A stretch of DNA of 64,000 nucleotides from Vibrio natriegens NBRC 15636 = ATCC 14048 = DSM 759 (lineage in GTDB: Bacteria > Pseudomonadota > Gammaproteobacteria > Enterobacterales > Vibrionaceae), in the NCBI RefSeq assembly GCF_035621455.1, contig NZ_CP141823.1, positions 744,001 to 808,000 of the forward strand. Direction: 5' to 3'. The position numbers were made by a program, and so were the translations under genes. The notes below the pieces were generated by a model. That model did no database searches and was not told the origin of the DNA. It worked only from the letters and a program-made list of their open reading frames with translations. The stretch's first letter is position 1. The number at the start of each line of letters is the position of its first letter. This document shows positions 1 to 9,247 of this stretch, one piece after another.

Positions 1-985
1 GCATCGCATCATAGGCGTTGGCGATCCCCACAGCTGGCGTCACGTCAGCAACTGTTTTTATTTCCGGGAATTTAGCCTGCAACTTGGCAAATACGTCACC
101 ACCTTTTCCAGACTGAGTATCGGTAAACGTAAAGGTTTGAATAAAGTGCACGCGATCAGCAGTTGGTCCGGCAAGTTCACCAAAGCGACCACCAGCAGGC
201 CCCCAGTGTGAAACCACAGGAACATCCCAGCCCATACGCTCAAGTGACTTCACTACCTGAGCCGACGGTGCTACGTTAGCGACCATCAACAAAGTGTCGG
301 TGCCTTTCTCTTTCAGTCGAGTGAGTTGCGGAACCAGATCTACGTCACCAGACTCAATTCGTTCGATGCCGGTGTAATCCATACCACGAGCTTCTAGCGC
401 GAGTCGAAACCCTTTCTCATTGGATTCGCCCCATGGGTTATTAATCAGTAGCATACCTGGCTTTTTCATTTCGTATTTATCAATGGCGTACTGCACTAAA
501 GCTTCGTCAACGACTTCATCAACAGCAGAAACACGGAAAACATAGTTCTCTTTGGCACCATTTTTCGTAATCGGTGTCCCAGCAGCCCACACACCCATGA
601 AAGGCATTTTCATTTTGTTTGCCACAGGAACAATGGCCAATGAGACTGGCGTATCCAGCCCGCCAAACAGTACAGAAACATCTTCCTTCTGAATCAATTC
701 GCGGGCGGCCAGTAAACCTTTAGACGGATTACTTTCATCGTCACGACGCACTAGCTCTAGCGGACGTCCAAGTACGCCACCAGCCGCGTTAATTTCATCA
801 ATGGCAACTTCTAAGCCTCGTGTTATCGCCTCGCCTGATTTTGCAGACTGCCCAGAAAGTGCTGCGACTAGCCCCACTTTGATCGGTTCAACGGCATAAG
901 CAGAAATAGCGCTTAACGAAAGCACCGTACCAACCCCAACCTTCAATCCTTTATTCACCAATTTCTTCATTGTTAAACGCTTCAT
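1..985 (-). CDS. Branched-chain amino acid ABC transporter substrate-binding protein (3' end beyond window)
   Basis: Partial gene: only the first 328 codons lie in the window. The product begins with a basic stretch and a hydrophobic signal peptide ending near SAYA, followed by the type-I periplasmic binding fold typical of LivK/Peripla_BP_6 proteins (PIKVGLVAALSGQSAKSG, then EINAAGGVLGRPLELV and DDESNP). These proteins capture a ligand in the periplasm for a LivHMGF-type importer; the ligand cannot be told from the sequence. The start at 985 is preceded by AGAGGG; an in-frame ATG at 970 is a weaker alternative. No permease or ATPase genes are visible here, so any partners lie beyond the left edge. 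An inverted repeat at 1004-1036 in the upstream region may be its operator. Confidence 0.85.
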   Translation of the reverse strand, partial: MKRLTMKKLVNKGLKVGVGTVLSLSAISAYAVEPIKVGLVAALSGQSAKSGEAITRGLEVAIDEINAAGGVLGRPLELVRRDDESNPSKGLLAARELIQKEDVSVLFGGLDTPVSLAIVPVANKMKMPFMGVWAAGTPITKNGAKENYVFRVSAVDEVVDEALVQYAIDKYEMKKPGMLLINNPWGESNEKGFRLALEARGMDYTGIERIESGDVDLVPQLTRLKEKGTDTLLMVANVAPSAQVVKSLERMGWDVPVVSHWGPAGGRFGELAGPTADRVHFIQTFTFTDTQSGKGGDVFAKLQAKFPEIKTVADVTPAVGIANAYDAM

Positions 986-1003
986 AAAATCCCTCTCTTA
1001 TTG

Positions 1004-1036
1004 ATTGCTAGCTATTGCACAATTATTGCTAGCAAT
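1004..1036. promoter_or_regulatory. Inverted repeat upstream of the ABC binding-protein gene (operator candidate)
   Basis: ATTGCTAGC at 1004-1012 is repeated inverted as GCTAGCAAT at 1028-1036, with 15 bases between. It lies 19 bp upstream of the start codon at 985, where a repressor could block transcription or a leader hairpin could form. No cognate regulator is visible nearby. Confidence 0.4.
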
Positions 1037-1147
1037 TAAGATGCCAGACGAAAAGCCCTGATTTTCGGTGAATTAACGTAAAAATGTGCACAAAAATGAT
1101 CCGATTTGGATAAGTTTGCACCAAATGTATACAACAAGGAAAAAGAT

Positions 1148-1552
1148 ATGACAGAAGTAGATAAAGCAGTAGAAATCGTGAGTAAGTTTTTAGAGGCGTC
1201 AATGATTCCAGATCCAGATACTGCCGCTACCTACATGGATAACGAAGTAAAGATCACGTTTACTGGACGCCGAGAGATGGAAAATGCCCAAGCTATCACA
1301 GCATTTAACCAGCAGCGCTATCAGTGGGTAAAAAAGAATATCGTCCAGTATGATGCGATGCAGAAAGAAGATCATTGTGTGGTTTACTCCATCGGCTACT
1401 TGTATGGGCAATGGAAAGATGGTCGTCACTTTGACGGTAACCGCTACACCGACCGTTTTGAGGTGCGTAATGGGAAAATCACCAAAATGGATGTACTTAA
1501 TGACAGCGCTGAGTGGATCCTAACGCCAGAAATAAATCGCGAAAAGGCATAA
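1148..1552 (+). CDS. SnoaL-like / NTF2-family protein
   Basis: 134-residue protein of the NTF2 alpha+beta cone fold: an N-terminal helical pair (VEIVSKFLEASMIPDP) followed by strands such as VKITFTGRREM, HCVVYSIGYLYGQW and RYTDRFEVRNGKITKMDV, which is the usual SnoaL pattern. Members range from small isomerases or hydrolases to non-enzymatic binding domains, so no reaction can be assigned. The ATG at 1148 is chosen because AAGGA sits seven bases upstream; the in-frame TTG at 1106 has no ribosome site. It is divergent from the ABC binding-protein gene and ends before a strong terminator at 1605. Confidence 0.75.
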   Translation: MTEVDKAVEIVSKFLEASMIPDPDTAATYMDNEVKITFTGRREMENAQAITAFNQQRYQWVKKNIVQYDAMQKEDHCVVYSIGYLYGQWKDGRHFDGNRYTDRFEVRNGKITKMDVLNDSAEWILTPEINREKA

Positions 1553-1604
1553 CTCCCCCCTTTCTCAACCACTTAACTAGCCTGCGTTCAGGTTAACTAC
1601 AATA

Positions 1605-1638
1605 AAAAAGCCTGCAAATTAAGTAATTGCAGGCTTTT
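1605..1638. terminator. Bidirectional intrinsic terminator
   Basis: AAAAAGCCTGCAA pairs with TTGCAGGCTTTT across a nine-base loop, with A and T tracts on both sides. It follows the SnoaL-like gene. Confidence 0.85.
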
Positions 1639-1880
1639 AGCGATAGTTAAAATCATATTTTATAATTAGTGCCAGTTTAAAGCTTAAGAGGTACTAACCC
1701 GAGATTAAAATCAAATCCAGTGTTCGGAAAATGCCAAGATTTATTCAAAGAAAGTTATACCGAATTGCATAGTTCAGCAAGAATGGCTTGGCAAAAACTC
1801 TCTATTCCGCTGGTTATTTTCCTTGAACTCGAGCCAGTGACAACGCTCTGAATTCAGCATCTTAAAGTCATTTGGTTATA

Positions 1881-2240
1881 TTAAGCGAAGGCTTCACCTG
1901 CCTCTTTCGGATCTGAGCCGTACTCATTCCTGCCTCTGTTACCTTCAGTCGCAGCAAAAATAATCAGTACGATCAAACCAAGCAAAGGAATCAAGCCAAT
2001 CAATACCCACCAACCTGTACGTCCTATGTCGTGTAATCGACGTACGGTAACAGCAATACTAGGAATCAACACAGCGAGCCCGTAAACAGCGCCAATCAAA
2101 GCCGTACCTAAAAGGCCATCAATAATTTCTAAAACAATCGTAATCAGAAGGTTGAACAAAAAGAACATCCAATACTCTTTTCTTCTTGCTCTTCCGTTAA
2201 ACACTGCATATTTCTTTAATACTGCTAAGTACCAATCCAT
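1881..2240 (-). CDS. DUF805 family inner-membrane protein
   Basis: 119 residues with the DUF805 signature: WYLAVLKKYAVFNGRARRKEYWMF at the N-terminus, then hydrophobic segments near residues 27-46, 50-65 and 75-95, and RRLHDIGRTGWW before the last membrane helix. The tail is short and acidic (TEGNRGRNEYGSDP). YhaH/YhaI of E. coli belong to this family and have no assigned function. It is a single gene, with no partner on its strand within 140 bp. Confidence 0.85.
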   Translation of the reverse strand: MDWYLAVLKKYAVFNGRARRKEYWMFFLFNLLITIVLEIIDGLLGTALIGAVYGLAVLIPSIAVTVRRLHDIGRTGWWVLIGLIPLLGLIVLIIFAATEGNRGRNEYGSDPKEAGEAFA

Positions 2241-2381
2241 CTCTTTTCTCCCGACTTGGTAAGTTTGCTAACACTAACTATATAGTGCATAACTCATACT
2301 TACCTCGACAAATGCAACTTTTTGCACTTAGTCGCAATTTTCAACCATATCTTACTCGGTTGATGGAAGATCGTTTTGAAA

Positions 2382-2936
2382 CTAGTCCTTTTCGTCCAGA
2401 CGACGAATCAATTTCGCTGGCGTCCCGCCATAAAGGCAATCGGGCGGAACATCACTGTTTACAACTGAGTTTGCGGCAATGACGGATCGAGCACCAATCG
2501 TCACCCCTTGATTGATGACGGAGTTACCGCCAATCCATACATCGTCTTCGACAACGATCGGTTTACAAAAGGTTTCCCAGCGTCGGCGACTGCGATAATC
2601 CAATGAATGTGAAGCGGTATAAAACTGGGCATTTGGGCCAATCAGGACGTTATTTCCAATGGTAATTTTTGCACCGTCAAGCATAACCACATTCATGTTG
2701 ATAAAGGTCTCTTCACCAATTTCAATGGTTTTACCAAACTCGCAGTGAAACGGAGCTTGAACAATACACAACCCAGCTTTACCAAACAGTTGCTTTTGCA
2801 ACGCGTCACGCTGACTTTCATCGGTATTGTTGTTAAACGCGCGCAATGCATGAGTGGCGTGCGTCCTAATGGCATCGATTGATTCATCCATACCATTAAA
2901 CACTTGGCCAGACATCATTTTCTCTAATTCTGTCAT
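2382..2936 (-). CDS. Maa/NodL-type sugar O-acetyltransferase (left-handed beta helix)
   Basis: 184 residues. An N-terminal maltose-acetyltransferase-type helical domain (EKMMSGQVFNGMDESI) precedes hexapeptide-repeat coils that form a left-handed beta helix (GEETFINMNVVMLDGAKITIGNN, then VWIGGNSVINQGVTIGARSVIAANSVVNSDVPP). The acetyl-CoA-dependent family uses a histidine; TASHSLD here matches the usual catalytic position. It would acetylate a sugar or thiogalactoside in the cytosol; the physiological acceptor is unknown. It ends with the family's GGTPAKLIR motif, so it is full length. Confidence 0.85.
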   Translation of the reverse strand: MTELEKMMSGQVFNGMDESIDAIRTHATHALRAFNNNTDESQRDALQKQLFGKAGLCIVQAPFHCEFGKTIEIGEETFINMNVVMLDGAKITIGNNVLIGPNAQFYTASHSLDYRSRRRWETFCKPIVVEDDVWIGGNSVINQGVTIGARSVIAANSVVNSDVPPDCLYGGTPAKLIRRLDEKD

Positions 2937-3050
2937 TGGAAAACCCTACTACTTAAAACACCACTCACCGTACGTGATTTCAGAAATAAAAAAAGAGAAA
3001 AGACGACGCTTTTCTCCTTCCTGTTTTCTGATTTTTGGCGTTATGCGGGG

Positions 3051-3449
3051 TTAAACAATTTCCCAGCTATGGGTCATCTCAACGCCTTCTCCAAGCATCA
3101 AACAAACTGAGCAATATTTTTCGAGGGAATCTGCCGCAACTTGAGCAACAACTTCTGGATTAAGATCTTTGCCAGACACTTCAAAGTGGATATTCACTTT
3201 GGTAAAAATACGCGGTGCCGTTTCGCGACGCTCTGTGGTTAACTTCGCGTTGACCGACTCAACCTTTTGCTCTGCAGATTTTAAGCCATCTACAACGTCG
3301 ACAGAGCTACAACCGCCCGCCGCCATTAGTACCATTTCCATTGGGCTTGGAGCCGTAGCGCCACCATTCCCGTCCATCACGACAGAATGGCCAAACTGAG
3401 ACTGACCTAGGAATTTAAAATCTTCGACCCATTTAACTTCTGCTTGCAT
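3051..3449 (-). CDS. OsmC family protein (YhfA-like)
   Basis: 132 residues with the OsmC/Ohr fold: [16 protein letters not shown]-type helix (seen as [16 protein letters not shown]) and a second redox cysteine in [10 protein letters not shown]. OsmC/Ohr proteins reduce organic hydroperoxides using two cysteines, but the YhfA branch is of uncertain activity. GAGG precedes the start. It is divergent from msrAB, 180 bp away, which is consistent with, but does not prove, a shared oxidative-stress role. Confidence 0.85.
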   Translation of the reverse strand: MQAEVKWVEDFKFLGQSQFGHSVVMDGNGGATAPSPMEMVLMAAGGCSSVDVVDGLKSAEQKVESVNAKLTTERRETAPRIFTKVNIHFEVSGKDLNPEVVAQVAADSLEKYCSVCLMLGEGVEMTHSWEIV

Positions 3450-3629
3450 GGTTTACCTCATATTGCATCGTTCGTTAACACCCTCGTATCAAAGAGCAGG
3501 TATGTTTCGTGCCGATACTCTATCTTTGTTAGAAAAAAGGACAACGTAATTTTCAAGATTCGTGCAATTTTTTCGCTCTGTTACCTTTCTATTTACGTAA
3601 CAGTTGAGAAATTAATTATAGAGGATGCT

Positions 3630-4769
3630 ATGAAGACGTTATCTAAGTTAATAATCGGATTCTCTTTCGGGCTGCCAGTCTTGTTCCTACTACTCAGTAC
3701 GGTAAGCAGCGCGGATACGATGAGCAAAACGAACACATCGGAAAAAGTAGAGGTTGCGACACTTGCGGGCGGCTGCTTTTGGTGTACAGAGTCAGATTTA
3801 GAGCAACTAACCGGTGTGTTGGACGTGGTTTCTGGTTATTCGGGTGGTCACGTTAAAAACCCAACCTACAAACAAGTGTCTTCGGGTAAGAGCGGGCACA
3901 TTGAAGTGGTCGAGGTGAAATACGATCCAAGCGTGGTGAGCTACGAGCAAGTTCTGGACTACTTTTTCAGACACATCGATCCGACCGACGATAAAGGTTC
4001 GTTTGTTGATCGCGGTCCTCAATATCGCCCAGCGATTTTTTATCACAATGCGCAGCAAAAGCAGATTGCTGAAGACTTCATGATGGAAATCGACAAAGCG
4101 ATGATTTACCCAAAACCGCTGAAAACTGAGTTAATCAAATTTGAGAAGTTTTATCCTGCCGAGACGTACCATCAGGACTATTACAAAAAGAGCAGGTTGA
4201 AATACAAGTACTACCGTTACGCTTCGGGACGAGATCAGTACCTGGATGACGTGTTCGGCGATGATCGTAAAGAACGTCCGAAAACCCTTCGCCAACTTAT
4301 CGAAGAAAAAAAGCTGTTGTCGAAGGTCAAAGCTTACAACAAACCTACCCAAGCTAAAATCAAGTCTACACTGACGGAATTACAATATTACGTCACACAA
4401 GAAGAAGGGACAGAAAAGCCGTTTGATAACGAGTATTGGGATAACAAAAAAGCGGGTATTTACGTGGATATTGTCACAGGTGAACCGCTATTTTCTTCAA
4501 CCGACAAATACAAGTCCGGCACCGGTTGGCCAAGCTTTACTAAACCAATCAATCCCGGATACATCGTGGAAAAAACCGATTACAAGCTGTTGTATCCGAG
4601 AACAGAGGTGCGCAGTAAATTCGGAGACTCACACCTTGGTCATGTGTTTGAGGACGGACCAAAACCAACCGGCCTGCGTTACTGCATGAACTCTGCTGCG
4701 ATGAAATTTGTTCCTGTAAATAAAATGGCGCAGCAAGGTTACGGCGATTACTTGTATCTTTTCAAATAG
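3630..4769 (+). CDS. msrAB: Bifunctional peptide-methionine sulfoxide reductase MsrA/MsrB, exported
   Basis: 379 residues. A hydrophobic signal sequence (residues 6-27) ends near SSADT, indicating export to the periplasm or a membrane anchor. The MsrA domain follows with GGCFWC (Cys49 nucleophile, Cys52) and the [19 protein letters not shown] strand region; the MsrB domain begins near residue 245 and carries GTGWPSF, HLGHVF and [11 protein letters not shown] with catalytic Cys352. Together they reduce the S- and R-forms of oxidised methionine in extracytoplasmic proteins. The MsrB half lacks the CxxC zinc pairs. The ATG at 3630 follows GAGGA; the in-frame extension to 3444 would bury the signal peptide. 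It overlaps no neighbour but runs into the DUF2256 gene 10 bp downstream. Confidence 0.93.
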   Translation: MKTLSKLIIGFSFGLPVLFLLLSTVSSADTMSKTNTSEKVEVATLAGGCFWCTESDLEQLTGVLDVVSGYSGGHVKNPTYKQVSSGKSGHIEVVEVKYDPSVVSYEQVLDYFFRHIDPTDDKGSFVDRGPQYRPAIFYHNAQQKQIAEDFMMEIDKAMIYPKPLKTELIKFEKFYPAETYHQDYYKKSRLKYKYYRYASGRDQYLDDVFGDDRKERPKTLRQLIEEKKLLSKVKAYNKPTQAKIKSTLTELQYYVTQEEGTEKPFDNEYWDNKKAGIYVDIVTGEPLFSSTDKYKSGTGWPSFTKPINPGYIVEKTDYKLLYPRTEVRSKFGDSHLGHVFEDGPKPTGLRYCMNSAAMKFVPVNKMAQQGYGDYLYLFK

Positions 4770-4779
4770 TGGGAAAAGT

Positions 4780-4932
4780 ATGAAGGGGTTTAAAGCGCAT
4801 TTACCGACGAAAACCTGCCCTATCTGTAAACGGCCGTTTTCCTGGCGCAAAAAATGGCAACGAAATTGGGCAGAAGTGGTTTATTGCTCAGAGCGCTGTC
4901 GCCGTAGTAAGTCCTCACTAACGGCGTCGTAG
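4780..4932 (+). CDS. DUF2256 small zinc-ribbon-like protein
   Basis: 50-residue protein with [14 protein letters not shown] and a second pair YCSERCRR, giving a CxxC...CxxxC arrangement suited to binding one zinc ion. This pattern and length match DUF2256, which in marine gamma-proteobacteria is commonly found beside cryptochrome/photolyase-related genes, as here (the photolyase ends 720 bp away on the other strand). The function is unknown. It starts 10 bp after msrAB stops and could be co-transcribed with it. Confidence 0.85.
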   Translation: MKGFKAHLPTKTCPICKRPFSWRKKWQRNWAEVVYCSERCRRSKSSLTAS

Positions 4933-4942
4933 TAAAAAGATG

Positions 4943-5650
4943 TTACCAAGGTAAACTCTCCCCATCATACGCCCAAAACGCCCCGCTCTCTTGCGGGGCT
5001 GCTTTTTCTATCAACCGAATCAAATCAGACGCGACTCGCTGTGGAGTAAAAAGCTTATTTGAAGGCACATTCGCCTGAAAAGGTGCAGATAGAGGCGTAT
5101 CCGTCGTACCGGGGTGAAGCGCTAAAACCACGCCATGCTTTACCGTGCGACGCCACTCAATCGACATGGTTTTAAGAAACATATTGAGCGCGGCCTTGGA
5201 AGCTCGGTAGCTGTACCAGCCGCCAAGTTGATTGTCACTGATGCTGCCAACCTTTGCCGATATTGAAGCAAATTTTGGCGAGTGGCTGCGTTTTAAGGCA
5301 GGAGTGAAATACCTTGCCAACAGCATAGTTGGCAAGGTATTAACCGCGACCGATTGAAGAAAAAACTCGGCGTCGAGAGAACTCAAATTCTTTTCTGGCC
5401 CTTTGTCCTTGATATGCAGCATGCCAATGCAGTTAATCACCCAATCGACCTCGCAGACAGACTCACTCAAGCTTCTTATTTGAGATTCATCGCTGACATC
5501 TACTTGATGCCAAATCACTCCACTTTGATGAACGTCTGGCTTTTGTCGACGATAGGTAGCATGAACCTCCGCAGTCGGAAATCGTCTTCCTATTTCTTGC
5601 ACTATCGCCCACCCGATTCCACCATTTCCACCAGCAACCAGAATTTTCAT
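4943..5650 (-). CDS. SDR family NAD(P)-dependent oxidoreductase (CsgA/C-factor-like)
   Basis: 235 residues with a Rossmann fold starting at the N-terminus (ILVAGGNGGIGWAI), the NCIGMLH strand end and the catalytic YxxxK in SYRASKAALN, preceded by the active-site serine region SISAKVGS. PGTTDTPLS follows the active site as in other classical SDRs. The substrate is unknown. Its start codon overlaps the photolyase stop codon by one base (TAATG), so the two are translationally coupled and should act in one process. Confidence 0.85.
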   Translation of the reverse strand: MKILVAGGNGGIGWAIVQEIGRRFPTAEVHATYRRQKPDVHQSGVIWHQVDVSDESQIRSLSESVCEVDWVINCIGMLHIKDKGPEKNLSSLDAEFFLQSVAVNTLPTMLLARYFTPALKRSHSPKFASISAKVGSISDNQLGGWYSYRASKAALNMFLKTMSIEWRRTVKHGVVLALHPGTTDTPLSAPFQANVPSNKLFTPQRVASDLIRLIEKAAPQESGAFWAYDGESLPW

Positions 5651-7194
5651 TACAAGTTCTCCAAGTCTGATATGTATTGCTCAGCAGTATCCAGAATGGC
5701 TTGACGTTGCGACTCTTCCATATTGTCCCACGAACGGAAAATCATCCCGATTCGCGGATTGCTGGCTAAGCGCTTCTCGTGTTTGTGCATAAAGCGCCAG
5801 TACAAACTGTTAAATGGGCATGAGCCTTCTCCGCTGCGAGCTTTGTTGTTGTAATGGCAGTTTTTGCAATAGTCACTCATTTTATTAATGTAGGAGCCAC
5901 TGGCGGCGTAGGGCTTAGTGCCAACAATGCCACCATCGGCGAACAAGGCCATCCCCCGGGTGTTGGGCATTTCCACCCATTCAATCGCATCGACGTATAT
6001 ACCAAGGTACCATTCATCCACTTGGTCTGGATCTATCTCTGTCAGCAAACAAAAATTACCCGTGATCATCAAACGCTGGATGTGGTGTGCGTAGGCGTAA
6101 TCAAGTGACTGTCCAATCGCATTACGCATACAAGCCATTTTCGTTTCACCACTCCAAAAGTAGCCGGGCAGTTGGCGTGACGCCCCAAGCTCATTTTTCT
6201 GCGGATACTGTGGCATATTCGCCCAATAAATGGCGCGTATGTACTCTCGCCAGCCTAAAACTTGACGAATAAAGCCTTCGACCTGAGAAATATCGATATT
6301 GGGGTTCGCCTCAAAGGCACGAAGCGCAGCATCAATCACTTCCTTCGGATGCAGTAATTTACTGTTCATCGAAAAAGACAATCGACTGTGGTAAAGGCTC
6401 CACTTCGCATCATGCTCGCCCGTCATGGCGTCCTGAAACCGTCCAAACAAAGGGAGGCAGACCTGACAGAAATGCGCCAGAAGAGATAAGCTCTGAGTAC
6501 GGTTAACTGGCCACAACAGAGTTGCGTCGAGTTTGCCTATCGTCTGGATATCGTGTCGTTTTAAGCGCGCAATAATCTCATCCACATTTAAGCTGAACAT
6601 CAGCGGATTAGGCAGTTGTTCGATGTCTTTTGCTTTGAGTTTATTGCGATTGTTGGCGTCGTAATTCCACTTTCCACCCCAAGGTTTGCCGTCTTGCATC
6701 AAAATATTGAAACGCTTACGCATGCGGCGATAAAAGTGTTCCATCGTGACGTGCTTCCCTTTCGGAAACTGCGGCTCTATTTCCTCAAATGGCAGTAAAA
6801 AGTGCTCAGTATCGACAAAACGCGTAACCACGCCTTCTAGTTTTACATTCGCTAACTGTTCCAATAGCCGGTATTCATCCGGTCTTTGATACTCAAACTT
6901 AATCGCACCCACTTCTTTAACGTAGTGCTTTAACAATTGCTCTAGGTTCTCAAAAGGCTGGGTGTCATCTAAAGTCAAATACAATACATGATGGCCTTCA
7001 CTCTGTTTTTCTTTCGCAAACTGCGCCATCGCAGAGAAAAATGCACATACTTTTTGTATATGATGCGTCACATAAGTATTTTCCTGCTTCAGTTCAGCTA
7101 TCAGAAAAAGTACGTTGTCATCCACTTGCTGAAACCATGAATGCTCACTATTGAGCTGATCACCCAGTATCAGTCTAACTGTCTCATATCGCAT
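5650..7194 (-). CDS. Iron-sulfur cryptochrome/photolyase family protein
   Basis: 514 residues of the FeS-BCP/CryPro (PhrB-like) class. The N-terminal antenna Rossmann domain starts RLILGDQLNSEHSW, the 'deoxyribodipyrimidine photolyase-related' signature. The C-terminal FAD domain has the four cysteines expected to hold a 4Fe-4S cluster: one in KMACMRN, two in YCKNCHY and one in GEGSCPFN, followed by the conserved SLYWRFM. Members repair (6-4) photoproducts in DNA using blue light, or act as photoreceptors; the sequence does not separate these. AAGGA lies eight bases before the start. It is the first gene of a two-gene operon with the SDR. Confidence 0.9.
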   Translation of the reverse strand: MRYETVRLILGDQLNSEHSWFQQVDDNVLFLIAELKQENTYVTHHIQKVCAFFSAMAQFAKEKQSEGHHVLYLTLDDTQPFENLEQLLKHYVKEVGAIKFEYQRPDEYRLLEQLANVKLEGVVTRFVDTEHFLLPFEEIEPQFPKGKHVTMEHFYRRMRKRFNILMQDGKPWGGKWNYDANNRNKLKAKDIEQLPNPLMFSLNVDEIIARLKRHDIQTIGKLDATLLWPVNRTQSLSLLAHFCQVCLPLFGRFQDAMTGEHDAKWSLYHSRLSFSMNSKLLHPKEVIDAALRAFEANPNIDISQVEGFIRQVLGWREYIRAIYWANMPQYPQKNELGASRQLPGYFWSGETKMACMRNAIGQSLDYAYAHHIQRLMITGNFCLLTEIDPDQVDEWYLGIYVDAIEWVEMPNTRGMALFADGGIVGTKPYAASGSYINKMSDYCKNCHYNNKARSGEGSCPFNSLYWRFMHKHEKRLASNPRIGMIFRSWDNMEESQRQAILDTAEQYISDLENL

Positions 7195-7375
7195 CTATCA
7201 TTCCTTATGCGAATAATTATTGCTTCTAGTCATTGGTTTGGGTTTTCTGCCTTTTAAATTATCAATAATTACCCTAATCACTCATTTTTGTATAAAGCAT
7301 TCAAATATTTAAAGCGATACTTTCCATTTTCCGCTACTCTAAGACTAATTCCATTTTGTTACTTTCATCTCAGAA

Positions 7376-8389
7376 ATGACTGACGAGTTTAAGAAATCAA
7401 CCGCTAACTTAAAAAAAGCGGTGCCACTAATGATCAAAAACTACGTAGCAGCAACTCCAGCTAACTACGCGCTTTGGTATACCTACGTGGATAACGCCAT
7501 TCCAGATCTCAATCTAGAGATGGATACGGTGTTAAAAAGCTACGATGTTTGTCCGCCAGCTGCCACGAAGAATCTCTATAAGCGTTATGTGGCAAATAAA
7601 GCGGAAACCAGTCTTGACGATCTAAGAAACAATATAGAAGTGTTGTTGAACGAAATATCAAGTTCAATGGATGATACGATTTCAGATACCTCCACATTTT
7701 CAGACATGGTAGACAAGAGCGTCAACAAGCTAGAAAAAGTTCAAGATAACAATGTGAGCATTGAGGAAGTCATGAACGCCGTCCATCAGTTCGTAGAGGA
7801 TGCGCATGAGATTCGTCATTCAACTAAGTTTTTAAATAGTCAGCTCACCAACGCCAGTGAAGAGATTTCTCGCCTCAAAACCCAACTGGCAGAAGTACAG
7901 AAAGACGCCTTATTTGATGGGCTATCCAACCTCTACAACCGTCGCGCTTTTGATTCAGATCTCGCCGCGTTAGTCGATGCAAATCAGTCGATGAGTCTGA
8001 TAATGCTTGATATCGACCATTTCAAAGAATTTAACGATTGTTATGGCCACCTTTTCGGTGACAGCGTTCTTAAATCGATTGCTCGACGACTGCAACAGAG
8101 CTGTCGTGATGGAAGTTGTGCTTATCGTTTTGGCGGTGAAGAGTTTGCGTTAATTGTACCGAACAAATCGCTGCGTATTGCACGTCAATATGCTGATACG
8201 CTGCGCCGTATGATTGAAAAACTACGAGTAAAAGATAAACGCACGGGCACTCAGGTTCACAGCATAACAGCGTCGTTTGGTGTGGCAGAATTTGAACCCG
8301 GAGAGACAGCGGAATCTCTGGTTTCCAAAGCAGATAAGCAACTTTATGATGCCAAGATGTTAGGTCGAAATCGAGTCATGCCTATCTAG
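7376..8389 (+). CDS. GGDEF diguanylate cyclase, cytosolic
   Basis: 337 residues. Residues 1-170 form a helical, largely coiled-coil domain with no transmembrane segment. The GGDEF domain (about 175-337) has DALFDGLSNLYNRRAFD, IDHFKEFNDCYGH and an active GGEEF motif, so c-di-GMP synthesis is expected. The position of the inhibitory RxxD site reads R-D-G-S, so product feedback through that site is probably weak or absent. There is no strong ribosome site before the ATG. The gene ends before a terminator shared with the convergent gene. Confidence 0.9.
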   Translation: MTDEFKKSTANLKKAVPLMIKNYVAATPANYALWYTYVDNAIPDLNLEMDTVLKSYDVCPPAATKNLYKRYVANKAETSLDDLRNNIEVLLNEISSSMDDTISDTSTFSDMVDKSVNKLEKVQDNNVSIEEVMNAVHQFVEDAHEIRHSTKFLNSQLTNASEEISRLKTQLAEVQKDALFDGLSNLYNRRAFDSDLAALVDANQSMSLIMLDIDHFKEFNDCYGHLFGDSVLKSIARRLQQSCRDGSCAYRFGGEEFALIVPNKSLRIARQYADTLRRMIEKLRVKDKRTGTQVHSITASFGVAEFEPGETAESLVSKADKQLYDAKMLGRNRVMPI

Positions 8390-8443
8390 CATCAAAGCGT
8401 GCAACAAATGTGCGACGGCTTTACCTTGCTCGCTTTAAAAACA

Positions 8444-8473
8444 ACAAACCCTGCATATTGTGCAGGGTTTTGT
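8444..8473. terminator. Bidirectional terminator between convergent genes
   Basis: AAACCCTGCA pairs with TGCAGGGTTT across five bases, with T-rich flanks on both strands. It serves the GGDEF gene (plus) and the unknown protein gene (minus). Confidence 0.85.
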
Positions 8474-8494
8474 TTATCTGGCTTATTCAGAAGA

Positions 8495-9073
8495 TTAGTC
8501 TACGTTGTAGCAGTAGCTCAGAACGTAATCTTCACCATTTTTAGCCGTGTATTCTTTGTCTTCACTGCAAGCCATCGGCTTACCTTTCTTGTCACCTTTA
8601 ACCAGGCTAATCCAGTGACGCATTGCCGTTGGCGCATTACCAGTCAGTTCAGGGTTAAACGTGATGCGGGTTTCTAACTGAATGTCATCAATGTCCATCA
8701 GTTCAACACATCCCGTACCTTTGTGACAACCGAACATTACTTCAACATGGTTACCTGACTCATCTTTAAGCAAAATCGATTTAGGATCTTCTTTCTCACC
8801 AGTGTACGCCACAAAATGTTTCGGACTTGCCAGACCGCTGTGAGAGCCGTCTTTGAAGTAAGCTAGTACATGACGGTAATCAATTACGTAGCTTGATACG
8901 TCTTGGTGTGACCCGTTCTCCAAAGGGAACATACGGTCTAGTAGTTGCTTAGCTTTTACTTGTTTTTCGCTCTGTTGCTCAGCACTTACCGCTTCGACGG
9001 CAAATACAGCTTCAGCGATAAATGGGCGTTGTTGTTGTTGCATTTCTTTATTATCGAAGTTCAGCATATTCAT
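8495..9073 (-). CDS. Conserved protein of unknown function, divergent from a ScfR-like regulator
   Basis: 192 residues, not recognised. It has no signal peptide or membrane segment. The N-terminus is Gln-rich, followed by a mixed alpha/beta body with VIDYRHVLAYF, KHFVAYTGEKEDPK, EVMFGCHKGTGCVELMDI and a C-terminal stretch ending SYCYNVD. Three or four cysteines are present. The ATG at 9073 is preferred over the one at 9079 because GAGGA lies seven bases upstream of it and only one base before the other. It shares a 170-bp divergent promoter region with the XRE/ScfR-like regulator, making it a likely regulatory target. Confidence 0.75.
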   Translation of the reverse strand: MNMLNFDNKEMQQQQRPFIAEAVFAVEAVSAEQQSEKQVKAKQLLDRMFPLENGSHQDVSSYVIDYRHVLAYFKDGSHSGLASPKHFVAYTGEKEDPKSILLKDESGNHVEVMFGCHKGTGCVELMDIDDIQLETRITFNPELTGNAPTAMRHWISLVKGDKKGKPMACSEDKEYTAKNGEDYVLSYCYNVD

Positions 9074-9247
9074 CGTCATATCCTCGCACTAAAAACTCGT
9101 CCTAGAGTACTTACTTAATTCTGTTGTTTAAGTTTCAGACAATTCTGTGAAGTTGATGGTTAATTTCCTTGTCTGCTTAGTATGTAGACTAGCGAATAAT
9201 TTACTACAATTTCACAACAAAAATTTTACAGTGTGAATTTTACAAAA

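Noticed and set aside
2285-2482. 65-codon plus-strand frame
   Set aside because: It overlaps the acetyltransferase gene antisense and has no ribosome site.
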